Source: Gemmatimonadota bacterium
GTDB taxonomy: Bacteria > Gemmatimonadota > Gemmatimonadetes > Gemmatimonadales > GWC2-71-9
DNA length: 35,845 bases
Direction of reading: 5' to 3'
Assembly: GCA_003222085.1 (NCBI GenBank)
Contig: QHUK01000047.1
Span: 1-35,845 of the forward strand
Position 1 is the first letter of the stretch, and each line of letters opens with the position of its first letter. Shown piece after piece: positions 16,725-23,341 of this stretch. The translations under genes were made by a program, and so were the position numbers. Below the pieces are notes generated by a model, which saw only the letters and a program-made list of their open reading frames with translations, was not told the origin of the DNA and made no database searches.

Positions 16725-17255
16725 TTACTTCGGTGCCAGCACCATCGACATGTTGCGGCCCTCGAGCTTCGGGTCCTGCTCGATCTTGGCGATGTCCTTC
16801 AGCGCGTTGGCGACCCGGTCGAGCACCGCGCGCCCCAGGTCGATGTGGGCCATCTGTCGACCGCGGTACATCATCGTCACCTTCACCTTGTTGCCGTCCT
16901 GCAGAAACTCCCGCGCGTGCCGAGTCTTAAACTCGAAGTCGTGATCGTCGATCCCCGGCCGGTACTTCACTTCCTTCAGATGGATGACGTGCTGCTTTTT
17001 CTTGGCCGCCCGCGCCGCCTTCGCCTCCTCAAACTTGAACTTCCCATAGTCCATGATCTTCGCGACCGGGGGTCGCGCGAGCGGGGCCACCTCGACCAGG
17101 TCGAGACCTCGCTCCTGCGCCGCCGCCAACGCTTCCTCGACGGTCAGCACGCCGAGCTGTGCTCCGTCGGGGGCAATCACGCGGATCGGGCTGATCCGGA
17201 TCTGCCGGTTGACTCGGATGCGCGGTGCTTTGTTGTTCGGGCTTTCGATCGCCAG
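16725..17255 (-). CDS. infC: translation initiation factor IF-3, non-AUG start
   Basis: IF-3 binds the 30S subunit and checks the start codon. The C-terminal domain is clear (KEVKYRPGIDDHDFEFKTRH, ending NMSMVLAPK), as is the linker region LVEVAPLARPPVAKIMDYGK. Starting at GTG 17180 would cut off the conserved first strand; in the same frame upstream one reads RIRVNRQIRISPIRVI, a typical IF-3 N-terminus. No ATG, GTG or TTG lies there. GGAGGAG (17264-17270) stands 8 bases before CTG 17255, which I take as the start (176 residues); ATC 17249 is an alternative. Rare start codons in infC are known in other bacteria and serve autoregulation. Confidence 0.93.
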   Translation of the reverse strand: MAIESPNNKAPRIRVNRQIRISPIRVIAPDGAQLGVLTVEEALAAAQERGLDLVEVAPLARPPVAKIMDYGKFKFEEAKAARAAKKKQHVIHLKEVKYRPGIDDHDFEFKTRHAREFLQDGNKVKVTMMYRGRQMAHIDLGRAVLDRVANALKDIAKIEQDPKLEGRNMSMVLAPK

Positions 17256-17263
17256 GTGCCGTT

Positions 17264-17270
17264 CTCCTCC
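17264..17270 (-). promoter_or_regulatory. strong Shine-Dalgarno that places the infC start
   Basis: GGAGGAG on the minus strand lies 8 bases before CTG 17255 and 14 before ATC 17249, but more than 80 bases before the first standard start (GTG 17180). It follows a pyrimidine-rich leader (CTTTTTCTTTTCTTTCTTCT) and so fixes the start region of infC. Confidence 0.75.
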
Positions 17271-17282
17271 AGAAGAAAGAAA

Positions 17283-17317
17283 AGAAAAAGCGGATTCCGT
17301 CGGCCCCTGGAATCCGC
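17283..17317 (-). terminator. terminator-like hairpin in the infC leader (possible attenuator)
   Basis: A perfect 9-bp stem (17309-17317 GCGGATTCC on the minus strand with 17290-17298 GGAATCCGC) and a 10-nt loop is followed in the minus direction by TTTTTCTTT. It ends 13 bases before the infC ribosome-binding site. It may terminate upstream transcription or act as an attenuator for infC-rpmI-rplT, an operon controlled by leader attenuation in some other bacteria. I did not find a clear antiterminator, although the heptamer repeat just upstream could compete. Confidence 0.65.
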
Positions 17318-17320
17318 GCC

Positions 17321-17387
17321 CCGCCGTCCGTCCTCAGTCATCCGTTATCCGTAAGGACGGACGACGAACAACGGATGACGGACGACG
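17321..17387. repeat. heptamer inverted repeat, CGGATGA family, infC leader
   Basis: Left arm units (CCGTCCT, CAGTCAT, CCGTTAT) and right arm units (GACGGAC, GACGAAC, AACGGAT, GACGGAC) are imperfectly complementary; the best continuous match is 17338-17346 with 17370-17378. It lies next to the terminator-like hairpin in the roughly 200-bp MBL/infC gap. A weak promoter-like pair (TTGTTC, 16-bp spacer, GATAAC on the minus strand) falls inside it, of low confidence. Confidence 0.8.
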
Positions 17388-17423
17388 TTCCTCGACCCTA
17401 GAGCACTCCCCGATCCGGAGAGG

Positions 17424-17450
17424 CAGCGGGTGAGGCGCACTCAGGCGCCC
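17424..17450 (-). other. hairpin downstream of the MBL-fold hydrolase gene
   Basis: GCGGG and CCCGC enclose an inner GGCGC/GCGCC stem, forming a two-part hairpin about 25 bases after the MBL stop codon. There is no T tract after it, so I do not call a terminator. The remaining gap bases hold nothing I recognise. Confidence 0.35.
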
Positions 17451-17474
17451 GCTTGCCGTATTGTCGGGGCTAAG

Positions 17475-18359
17475 TTAGCCCGCCCGAAGCGGGTCCACAA
17501 GTGCAAACGCCTTGCCGTCACGCCCCAGGCGGCCAGCGACCATTGCGGGATCGTGCTCGAACATCAGCAGCCACCCCTCCCCTTCCGCTCGCGCATACAG
17601 TCGTCGCTTCGACTCGAGAGTCACGAGCGGCTCCAGGTCGTAGCCCATGATCCAGGGGAGCGGCAGATGCGCGCTCGTCGGGACCAGGTCCGCCAAGAAG
17701 CACAGCCGCTCACCGCCGCTCTCGACCAATATCGATTGGTGATAGGGCACGTGCCCCGGTGTCGGAAAGCAGCGGATCCCGGGGAGCGGCTCCGTGTCCC
17801 CGTCGATGAGGGTGAACGGGACCGACTCAAAGTTGCCCGGGAGGTAGCTCGCCGCGGTGCGCTCGTTGGTGTGCCGGGCGAACGCGAGCTCTCCCTTTTG
17901 CACCAGGTAGGTCGCCCGGGGAAAGGTGATCCGAATGGCCCCTTCCGCACCTCCACCACCCTTCACCACCTCCCGATAGGTATTGCCGCCCGCGTGATCG
18001 AAATGCAGATGGGTATCGATCACCCAGCGGACGTCCGCGGGGGCGTAGCCGAGCTCCGCCAGCGCATCCTCCAGCTGGGTACGCCCGTCCTTCCCTTCGT
18101 TCGCGACCCCGTAGATGTCCTTGAACTTGTCGTCCTCCTTGTTGCCGAGCCCCGTGTCCACGAGGACCAGCCCGTCGTCGTGCTCGACCAGCAAACAGCG
18201 GAGCGCCAAGGGAATGCGGTTGCGCTCATCGGCCGGAATGCGACGCTGCCACAGGGGTTTCGGCACGACGCCGAACATGGCGCCGCCGTCGAGGCGTTGC
18301 GAACCGCCCTCCAATGCGTGACACCGGAGCCGGCCCACCTGGAAGGTCGTGTGGGTCAT
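17475..18359 (-). CDS. metallo-beta-lactamase-fold hydrolase
   Basis: The 294 residues carry the metal-binding motif THLHFDHAGG (HxHxDH, residues 117-122), an upstream VLVDTGLG strand, a second His in PTPGHVPYHQS and the Asp in CFLADLVP. This is the layout of two-metal MBL-fold hydrolases, including lactonase-like enzymes; the substrate is unknown. I start at ATG 18359 (MTHTTFQVGRLRCHALEGG). The longer frame upstream only translates heptamer repeat. No ribosome-binding site stands before 18359, because the repeat ends two bases before the ATG. A GGGGAEG segment (near 17950) may stem from short repeats. Confidence 0.88.
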   Translation of the reverse strand: MTHTTFQVGRLRCHALEGGSQRLDGGAMFGVVPKPLWQRRIPADERNRIPLALRCLLVEHDDGLVLVDTGLGNKEDDKFKDIYGVANEGKDGRTQLEDALAELGYAPADVRWVIDTHLHFDHAGGNTYREVVKGGGGAEGAIRITFPRATYLVQKGELAFARHTNERTAASYLPGNFESVPFTLIDGDTEPLPGIRCFPTPGHVPYHQSILVESGGERLCFLADLVPTSAHLPLPWIMGYDLEPLVTLESKRRLYARAEGEGWLLMFEHDPAMVAGRLGRDGKAFALVDPLRAG

Positions 18360-18361
18360 TT

Positions 18362-18466
18362 GAACGCGGAACGCGGAACGCGGAAGTCGGAACAGCAATT
18401 GAAGATCGCGGGCTGCACGACGCTCACCGGGCTGTTCCGCGTTCCGCGTTCCCACTTCCGCGTTTC
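18362..18466. repeat. heptamer inverted repeat, CGGAACG family, between exonuclease and MBL genes
   Basis: Five units per arm: left GAACGC, GGAACGC, GGAACGC, GGAAGTC, GGAACAGC (18362-18396); right (18431-18466) is the complement of GAAACGC, GGAAGTG, GGAACGC, GGAACGC, GGAACAGC. The inner 8 bp pair perfectly; the variant unit sits at a different place in each arm. The loop is 34 nt. The right arm touches the exonuclease stop codon, and the left arm ends two bases before the MBL start. Confidence 0.92.
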
Positions 18467-19097
18467 ATGGTTCCGCAATCCGCAATTTGAGCCGCGGCCG
18501 GTCATGCAACTCCACCAGTTGTTCCAGCGTCTCCACCCCGCGATCCCGAGCGCGGCCCAGCAGCGCTCGCAGGACGTACGCGGTCGCCAGCGCGTCCCCG
18601 AACGCGCGATGGCGGGCCGGGTTGTCGACCCCGAAGAACGCCGCCACGTGATCGAGCCCCCGGTGGCGCAGCTCGGGCACGAGGCGGCGGGTGAGGCGGA
18701 CCGTACACAGGGGCTTGCCCACCGGCGCGGGGACGCCGACGGTGGCGCATTCGACCGCCAGGAACCGCCAGTCGAAGCGGGCGTTGTGGGCGACGAATAC
18801 GCCGGCCTCGAGCGCCCGGCCGAGACCGGCGGCAACGTCCTCGAACCGGGGGCGACCGACGACCAGGCCGTCGGTGATACCGGTGAGGCGCGCCACCCAC
18901 GGCGGGATCGGGATACCGGGGTCGAGCAACGCCTCGAAGGCAAGGTGGACGGTGCCGCCCTCGAGGATCGCCACCGCCACTTCGAGGATGCGCCCGCCGT
19001 TCTGGGCCCCCCCCCGCCCCCCGGTCGTCTCCACATCGACGACGGCGAAGCGGGAGTGCTCGAGGGATGGCGGGGGGAGGACCAGGCTAGAGGTCAT
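18465..19097 (-). CDS. DnaQ/DEDDh-type 3'-5' exonuclease
   Basis: The 210 residues show the three exonuclease motifs of the epsilon/DnaQ superfamily: Exo I VVDVETTG (D21, E23), Exo II HNARFDWRFL and Exo III HRAFGDALATAYVL (DEDDh subtype His and Asp). It is a single-domain protein, so a stand-alone proofreading-like or repair/RNA-turnover exonuclease; which one is not visible. ATG 19097 overlaps the arginine deiminase end by 11 bp. The segment between Exo I residues and the next strand contains GGRGGAQNGG, encoded by a G9/G6 tract (about 19005-19022). A heptamer repeat abuts the stop codon. Confidence 0.88.
   Translation of the reverse strand: MTSSLVLPPPSLEHSRFAVVDVETTGGRGGAQNGGRILEVAVAILEGGTVHLAFEALLDPGIPIPPWVARLTGITDGLVVGRPRFEDVAAGLGRALEAGVFVAHNARFDWRFLAVECATVGVPAPVGKPLCTVRLTRRLVPELRHRGLDHVAAFFGVDNPARHRAFGDALATAYVLRALLGRARDRGVETLEQLVELHDRPRLKLRIAEP
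19005..19022. repeat. G-run tract in exonuclease gene
   Basis: The plus strand reads a run of nine C, one G and six C; the coding strand therefore has G6-C-G9. It encodes the glycine-rich loop just after the Exo I motif. It resembles the G8C tracts elsewhere but is less regular. Confidence 0.55.
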
Positions 19098-20319
19098 CGC
19101 GTCGGAGCGGTAACGTCATGCAGCGGGGGCCGCCGCCGCCCCGCACCAGCTCGCTCCCGTCCATCGTGATCACGGCCCGCTCGCCGTCGCCCAGGGCCTC
19201 TTCGCCCGTCAGCAGGTTGACGGCGGCCACCGTCTTGAACCCGGCGTGCTCGAGCTCCCGCAGCGTGGCCTCGTTGCGGGCGTAGGTGACGGTCACGCCG
19301 GGCTGCACCGCGAAGAAATTGCAGGCCGAGGACCACTGCTCACGCTCCTGCAGCGAGCGGTCCGAGCCGCCGCAGAACACCGGCTCGAGGGGGTGATCCA
19401 CCGCCTGCATGGCGGCGAAGAAGTTCGGCATCTCCTTCACCCCCTTCGATTTCTTGCGACGGTGCAGCACGGCGAGCCGCTCCGGCCCCACGAAATGGGG
19501 CGGATAGATGCAGCACAGCTCGCGGTCGAGCTGTGTAAAGATCATATCCAGGTGAATGGCGGTCCGCTCGTTGGGCATCACCACGACGATCACGTCCCTC
19601 ACGCCGCAATGCTCGAACACCAGGTCGCACAGGTGGTCGAGGGCGGCGGGGCTGGAGCGCTCGCTGAAGCCGAGCAGCAGGAGGTCGGGACGCAGCGGAT
19701 GCACATCGCCGCCTTCCAGCGTGTAGTTGTTGCGCTTCTCCTCGGAGCCGTCGTACAGAATGCCGGCGTTCTCGAGGCACGGGTGGTAGCGGAACAGCGC
19801 TTTCACGAGGAGCTCCTCGGTCCAGCGCACCCCATAGCGCATCGAGCCGATGATGGAGTGCTCGCCGATCACGATGCCCACGTCGCGCGTGAAAAACAGG
19901 TTGGGGAGCGGGGGGAGGGCGTAGCCGGTCTCGTTCAGGGCGCGCGCGATCGGCCCCGCCTCTTCCAGCGCGCCCTCGACCATGCGGCCGACGAGGGCCT
20001 CGGGGGACAGGGTCGCCAGCTGCTTGGCGAGGGCGTCCGACGGGACCACCTCGAGCGCCCGGGTCACGAGGAACTCGCGCACGTCGGGGCGCGCCACCAG
20101 CTCGGTCAGCAGCGTGCGCACTTCGTAGACCTGGGCGAAGCGCTCCAGCACGGTCACGAACCGCCGGTGCTCCCGTTGCGCGAGCTCCAGGTCGATGATG
20201 TCGTCGTACAGGTAGTCTTCGCGGCTGCCGGGGGTGACGGCGACGAGCTCGCGCCCGGGCGTGTGGACCAGGACGGCCCGCAGCGGACCGATTTCCGAGG
20301 TGACGTGGACGCGGGCCAT
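19087..20319 (-). CDS. arcA: arginine deiminase
   Basis: The enzyme hydrolyses arginine to citrulline and ammonia, the first step of the arginine deiminase energy pathway. All key parts are visible in 410 residues, the family's usual length: NLFFTRD (140-146), EGGD (202-205), HLDMIFTQ (catalytic H256, D258) and the nucleophile C400 in GGGGPRCM. Ornithine carbamoyltransferase and carbamate kinase genes are not adjacent. It lies 19 bp downstream of rex, so it is probably co-transcribed under the Rex operator; this is inference. It overlaps the exonuclease start by 11 bp. Confidence 0.95.
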   Translation of the reverse strand: MARVHVTSEIGPLRAVLVHTPGRELVAVTPGSREDYLYDDIIDLELAQREHRRFVTVLERFAQVYEVRTLLTELVARPDVREFLVTRALEVVPSDALAKQLATLSPEALVGRMVEGALEEAGPIARALNETGYALPPLPNLFFTRDVGIVIGEHSIIGSMRYGVRWTEELLVKALFRYHPCLENAGILYDGSEEKRNNYTLEGGDVHPLRPDLLLLGFSERSSPAALDHLCDLVFEHCGVRDVIVVVMPNERTAIHLDMIFTQLDRELCCIYPPHFVGPERLAVLHRRKKSKGVKEMPNFFAAMQAVDHPLEPVFCGGSDRSLQEREQWSSACNFFAVQPGVTVTYARNEATLRELEHAGFKTVAAVNLLTGEEALGDGERAVITMDGSELVRGGGGPRCMTLPLRRDDL

Positions 20320-20338
20320 GGGCGGAATCTAACGCGCT

Positions 20339-20959
20339 TCACCGGTTCGCCAACGCGAAGCTGAGGGTTTCCAGCTCCAACGCCATGTTCACCGACTTCA
20401 CCGCCACGTCGCCGGGGACGGCGAGCTGCACCGGGGCGAAATTGAGGATGGCCTTCACCCCCGCCCGCACCAGCCGGTCCACGACGTCCTGCGCCGATTC
20501 GGCGGGGGTGACGACGATGGCGATGTCGCTGGGCTCCTTGGCGAGGTCGGCGTCGAGATGGCGGATGTCGCGTACCACGAGGCCATTCCAGCGGGAGCCG
20601 ATTTTCTTGGGGTCCTTGTCGTAGATCGCGGCGACGTGGAAACCGCGCTGGCGGAACCCGGGATATTGCACGAGCGCGCTGCCGATCCGGCCCGCGCCGA
20701 CGAGGACGACGCGGTAGGTGCGTCGCAGACCGAGGATGTCCCGGATGCGGGCGGTGAGCTCGGGGACGGAATAGCCCAGGCCGCGCTTGCCGAACGAGCC
20801 GAAGAAGGAGAGGTCCTTACGAACTTGCGCCGACGTCGTGCCGCCGCGCCGGGCCAGCTCGGCCGAGGAGATGGTGGTCTGGCCCTGCGCGTCAAACTGC
20901 TCGAGGAACCGGAGGTAGAGGGAGAGCCGCCGCACCGTGCTCTCAGAGATCTTCCTCAT
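20339..20959 (-). CDS. rex: redox-sensing transcriptional repressor Rex
   Basis: Rex binds operators when NADH is low and leaves them when NADH rises, controlling fermentation and respiration genes. The 206 residues have an N-terminal winged helix (KISESTVRRLSLYLRFLE, with the recognition region SSAELARRGGTTSAQVRKDL) and a Rossmann domain (VGAGRIGSAL, 87-96), plus the C-terminal swapped helix (VNMALELETLSFAL). ATG 20959 gives the family N-terminus. It directly abuts a perfect Rex operator, leaving no room for a ribosome-binding site and suggesting a leaderless, autoregulated transcript. Confidence 0.96.
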   Translation of the reverse strand: MRKISESTVRRLSLYLRFLEQFDAQGQTTISSAELARRGGTTSAQVRKDLSFFGSFGKRGLGYSVPELTARIRDILGLRRTYRVVLVGAGRIGSALVQYPGFRQRGFHVAAIYDKDPKKIGSRWNGLVVRDIRHLDADLAKEPSDIAIVVTPAESAQDVVDRLVRAGVKAILNFAPVQLAVPGDVAVKSVNMALELETLSFALANR

Positions 20960-20979
20960 ATTGTGAATTATTTCACAAT
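20960..20979. promoter_or_regulatory. Rex operator (perfect 20-bp palindrome)
   Basis: ATTGTGAATTATTTCACAAT is a perfect match to the Rex consensus TTGTGAA-N4-TTCACAA, extended by one matched base at each side. It ends exactly where the rex ATG begins and contains the rsmA stop codon (20973-20975). Confidence 0.92.
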
Positions 20980-20996
20980 CGAGCGCTCCAACGCAA
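20967..20996 (-). promoter_or_regulatory. possible leaderless rex promoter overlapping the operator
   Basis: On the minus strand TTGCGT (20996-20991), an 18-bp spacer and AATAAT (20972-20967) form a promoter-like pair. AATAAT lies within the Rex operator and is followed by seven bases before the ATG, the distance expected if transcription starts at the start codon itself. The -35 match is weak. Confidence 0.45.
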
Positions 20997-21785
20997 GAGC
21001 CGCACGAACCGGTCCGGACTGAGCGTCTCGGGACGCGCCATGGGATCGACCCCGAGCGCCGCGAGTCCGGCCGCCACGCGCGGGGCGGAGTGCCCGGTGG
21101 CCCCCGCGACCACGTTCCGCAGCTGCTTGCGCCGCCGCGAGAAGCAGGCAGTGACGAATGCGCGGAATACCACGATCTCTTCAGGCGCGACCAGTGGCTG
21201 GGCGAGCGGCGTGAGGCGCACCAGGGCGCTGTGAACCTTGGGCGGCGGCGTGAACGCCCCCGCGCGCACGGTGAAGAGCCGCTCCACGCGACATACCGCT
21301 TGCACGCCCACGGAGAGGGCACCATAGGTTTTCGACCCCGGCGGCGCCGCGACGCGATCGGCGACTTCCGCCTGGACGAGAAACACGATGCACGCGGGGA
21401 GCGGTGGAGTGAGGGCCTTGTCGATGAGAGGGGAGGTGATGGCGTAGGGGATGTTGCCGATCACCTTGAAATGCGGAACGCGGAACGCGGAAGGCGGAAC
21501 AACCATAGCCTGCCAATCGACGCGCAGCGCGTCTCCGTGAACGACGGTCAGTCCATCTGTTCCGCGTTCCGCCTTCCGCGTTCCGAGTTCGGCTGCCAGT
21601 CGGCGATCTTTTTCTATCGCGATCACCCGCAGCCCGCGGGCGAGCAGTTCGTCGGTCAGGCTCCCCTTCCCCGCCCCGATCTCGACCACGACGTCGTCGG
21701 GGGCGGGCTCGAGCGCGTCGGCGATGCGCTGCAGGATGTTCCGGTCGGTGAGAAAGTGCTGGCCGAGCCGCTTGTCCGGAATCAC
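20973..21785 (-). CDS. rsmA: 16S rRNA dimethyladenosine transferase RsmA (KsgA)
   Basis: The enzyme dimethylates two adjacent adenines near the 3' end of 16S rRNA. The 270 residues have the N-terminal LGQHFLTD, SAM motif I EIGAGKGSLT (35-44), the acidic GDAL (84-87), the catalytic GNIPYA (110-115) and the C-terminal domain (FTPPPKVHSALV, FSRRRKQLRN). GTG 21785 overlaps the upstream gene as GTGA. Two arms of a heptamer inverted repeat lie in frame and encode residues about 66-76 and 95-106, flanking GDAL; both are loops of variable length in the family. The stop codon is inside the Rex operator. Confidence 0.96.
   Translation of the reverse strand: MIPDKRLGQHFLTDRNILQRIADALEPAPDDVVVEIGAGKGSLTDELLARGLRVIAIEKDRRLAAELGTRKAERGTDGLTVVHGDALRVDWQAMVVPPSAFRVPHFKVIGNIPYAITSPLIDKALTPPLPACIVFLVQAEVADRVAAPPGSKTYGALSVGVQAVCRVERLFTVRAGAFTPPPKVHSALVRLTPLAQPLVAPEEIVVFRAFVTACFSRRRKQLRNVVAGATGHSAPRVAAGLAALGVDPMARPETLSPDRFVRLLRWSARL
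21473..21590. repeat. heptamer inverted repeat, CGGAACG family, inside rsmA
   Basis: Left arm 21473-21501: GCGGAAC, GCGGAAC, GCGGAAG, GCGGAAC, A. Right arm 21558-21590 is complementary to GGAAC, GCGGAAG, GCGGAAC, GCGGAAC, A. The arms enclose 56 bases that encode conserved SAM-site residues. Inner edges are CGGAACA/TGTTCCG as in the intergenic copies. Both arms keep the reading frame. Confidence 0.92.
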
Positions 21786-23341
21786 ACCTTGAGGATCACG
21801 ACGGTGCGGTCGTCGGCGGGCGGCGCGCCGCCGGTGAAGCCGGCGAGGTCGGCGTGCACGGACTCGAGGATCTCGCGCGCCGGACGGTCCTTCAATCGAG
21901 CCACGTGGCCCAGCACGCGCTCCTCGCCGAAGCGCCCGCCCCCCCCGCCCCCCCCGCCCCCCCCGGCCCCCCCCAGCGCCTCGGCGACGCCGTCGGTGAA
22001 GAGACAGATGATCGCCTCCCGCTGCGCCCAGGTGAGGACGGCATCTTGCCCCGGCGCGGTGGCGAGCCCGAGCGGCGGGCGCGTGGCCTCGAGGCGGACG
22101 GCCCGCCCGGTGCGGGTCGAAACGAGGAACGCATGGGGATGGCCCGCGTTGGCGAATACGATCCGCCCGACCTTCGGGTCCACCACGGCATAGAACACGG
22201 TGAGAAACATCTCGGTGCTGGCGAGCTCATCGGCGAGCGATTCTTCGAGCCGGCGCAATACCTCCGTGGGCGCGTCCGCGGATTCGGCGTGGATACCGGA
22301 CGCGGCCATCACGAGCGCCATGATCAAGGCGGCGCCGAAGCCGTGACTCGTCACGTCGCCGATCATCACGCCGACGCGGTCGGCGCTGAGGTTGAGCAGG
22401 TTATAGAAGTCTCCCCCCACCGACTCGGCCTGGCGGCAGCGCGCGGCCACGTCGACGCGCGCCGCCACCACGAGAGGCGAGGGGAGCAGCTTGAGCTGGA
22501 GATCGCGCGCCAGCTCGAGCTCGCGTAGCACGCGTTGCTGCCCGAGGTCGCGCGCCACGAGCCGCGCGTTCTCGATCGCCGCGCCGATCTGATTGGCGAT
22601 GGCCGCCACGAGCTTCCGGTCGCCGGCGGTGAACGCATCCTGCCCCAGCCGGTCGGTCAGGTTGATCACACCGATCGGCTTGCCGCGCGCGCCCGGCGCG
22701 GCATAGAGCACCGGAACGGAGAGGAACGCCTGGCCACGGTAGTTCCGGCCTTCCGAACAACCGGGGCTCGCCGCCTGGGAGTCGGTCGGGTCGTAGCTGA
22801 TGATGCGCATCTCGCGGAACACTCGCGCGGCGACCGAGCAGGGGTCGTCCACCTCGACCGGCTCGACGTCCTGCAGGTCCACGCCCAGGGCGGCCACGAT
22901 ACGCAGGATCCGGTGCTCGGCATCGTGCACCAGGAGCGTGGCGCGCCGGGCGCCCACCACCGTCGACACCTCGCGCAGGATTCGCCCGGCCGCCTCGTCC
23001 AGGCGAATCGTGTGGCCGAGGATCTCGCTGATGGTATAGATCAGGTCGATCTCCTCGTAGCGCTCGGACAGCTCGGCAGCGACCTGCGCGGCATCGCGCT
23101 CGGCGGAGAGCACGGACCCGACGATCTGGGCGAGCTCCTGAACCACTCCCGGACCTGCCCCCGGGGTCGGCGGCCTGCTGATTGTCCCGTTCGCGATCTC
23201 CAGCGACCACCCGTCCACCTCGGGGATCGGCACCAGCCGTGCCGCCGGGTCGGGCGCGTCGGTTGCCCCGGCCTCGCGGAGGCGCAGCCGCGCCCCGGCG
23301 AGCCGCTCGAGCAGCGGGAGCAGCCGCTCGATGCGGGTCAT
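21782..23341 (-). CDS. GAF-domain PP2C-type (SpoIIE/RsbU-like) serine phosphatase
   Basis: The 519 residues contain a variable N-terminus, a GAF sensor domain (about 95-265), a short linker helix (RVLRELELARDLQLKLLP) and a SpoIIE-type phosphatase domain with SVGGDFYNL (GGDFY 309-313), IGDVTSHGFGAALIMA, FANAGHPHAFL, LFTDGVAEALGG and the final DDRTVVILKV. Such enzymes dephosphorylate STAS-domain antagonists, and the STAS and kinase genes are just upstream. ATG 23341 overlaps the kinase stop as ATGA. A run of about 12 glycines (about 457-470) before GRFGEERV is encoded by four G8 runs. The signal sensed by GAF is unknown. Confidence 0.92.
   Translation of the reverse strand: MTRIERLLPLLERLAGARLRLREAGATDAPDPAARLVPIPEVDGWSLEIANGTISRPPTPGAGPGVVQELAQIVGSVLSAERDAAQVAAELSERYEEIDLIYTISEILGHTIRLDEAAGRILREVSTVVGARRATLLVHDAEHRILRIVAALGVDLQDVEPVEVDDPCSVAARVFREMRIISYDPTDSQAASPGCSEGRNYRGQAFLSVPVLYAAPGARGKPIGVINLTDRLGQDAFTAGDRKLVAAIANQIGAAIENARLVARDLGQQRVLRELELARDLQLKLLPSPLVVAARVDVAARCRQAESVGGDFYNLLNLSADRVGVMIGDVTSHGFGAALIMALVMAASGIHAESADAPTEVLRRLEESLADELASTEMFLTVFYAVVDPKVGRIVFANAGHPHAFLVSTRTGRAVRLEATRPPLGLATAPGQDAVLTWAQREAIICLFTDGVAEALGGAGGGGGGGGGGRFGEERVLGHVARLKDRPAREILESVHADLAGFTGGAPPADDRTVVILKV
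21937..21972. repeat. four consecutive G8 runs (coding strand) in the RsbU-like gene
   Basis: The plus strand shows four runs of exactly eight C separated by G, G and GG. The coding strand is G8-CC-G8-C-G8-C-G8. It encodes polyglycine in frame between two conserved phosphatase segments. Such tracts can form G-quadruplexes and slip during replication. Confidence 0.85.

Noticed and set aside
17940..17975. Another decamer repeat copy in the MBL gene (CTCCACCACC, CTTCACCACC)
   Set aside because: Only two loose units in the opposite orientation; too degenerate to count as the same family.
18360..18455. N-terminal extension of the MBL-fold protein
   Set aside because: It only translates the heptamer inverted repeat (LPRSAFRV-type peptide) and is outside the family alignment.
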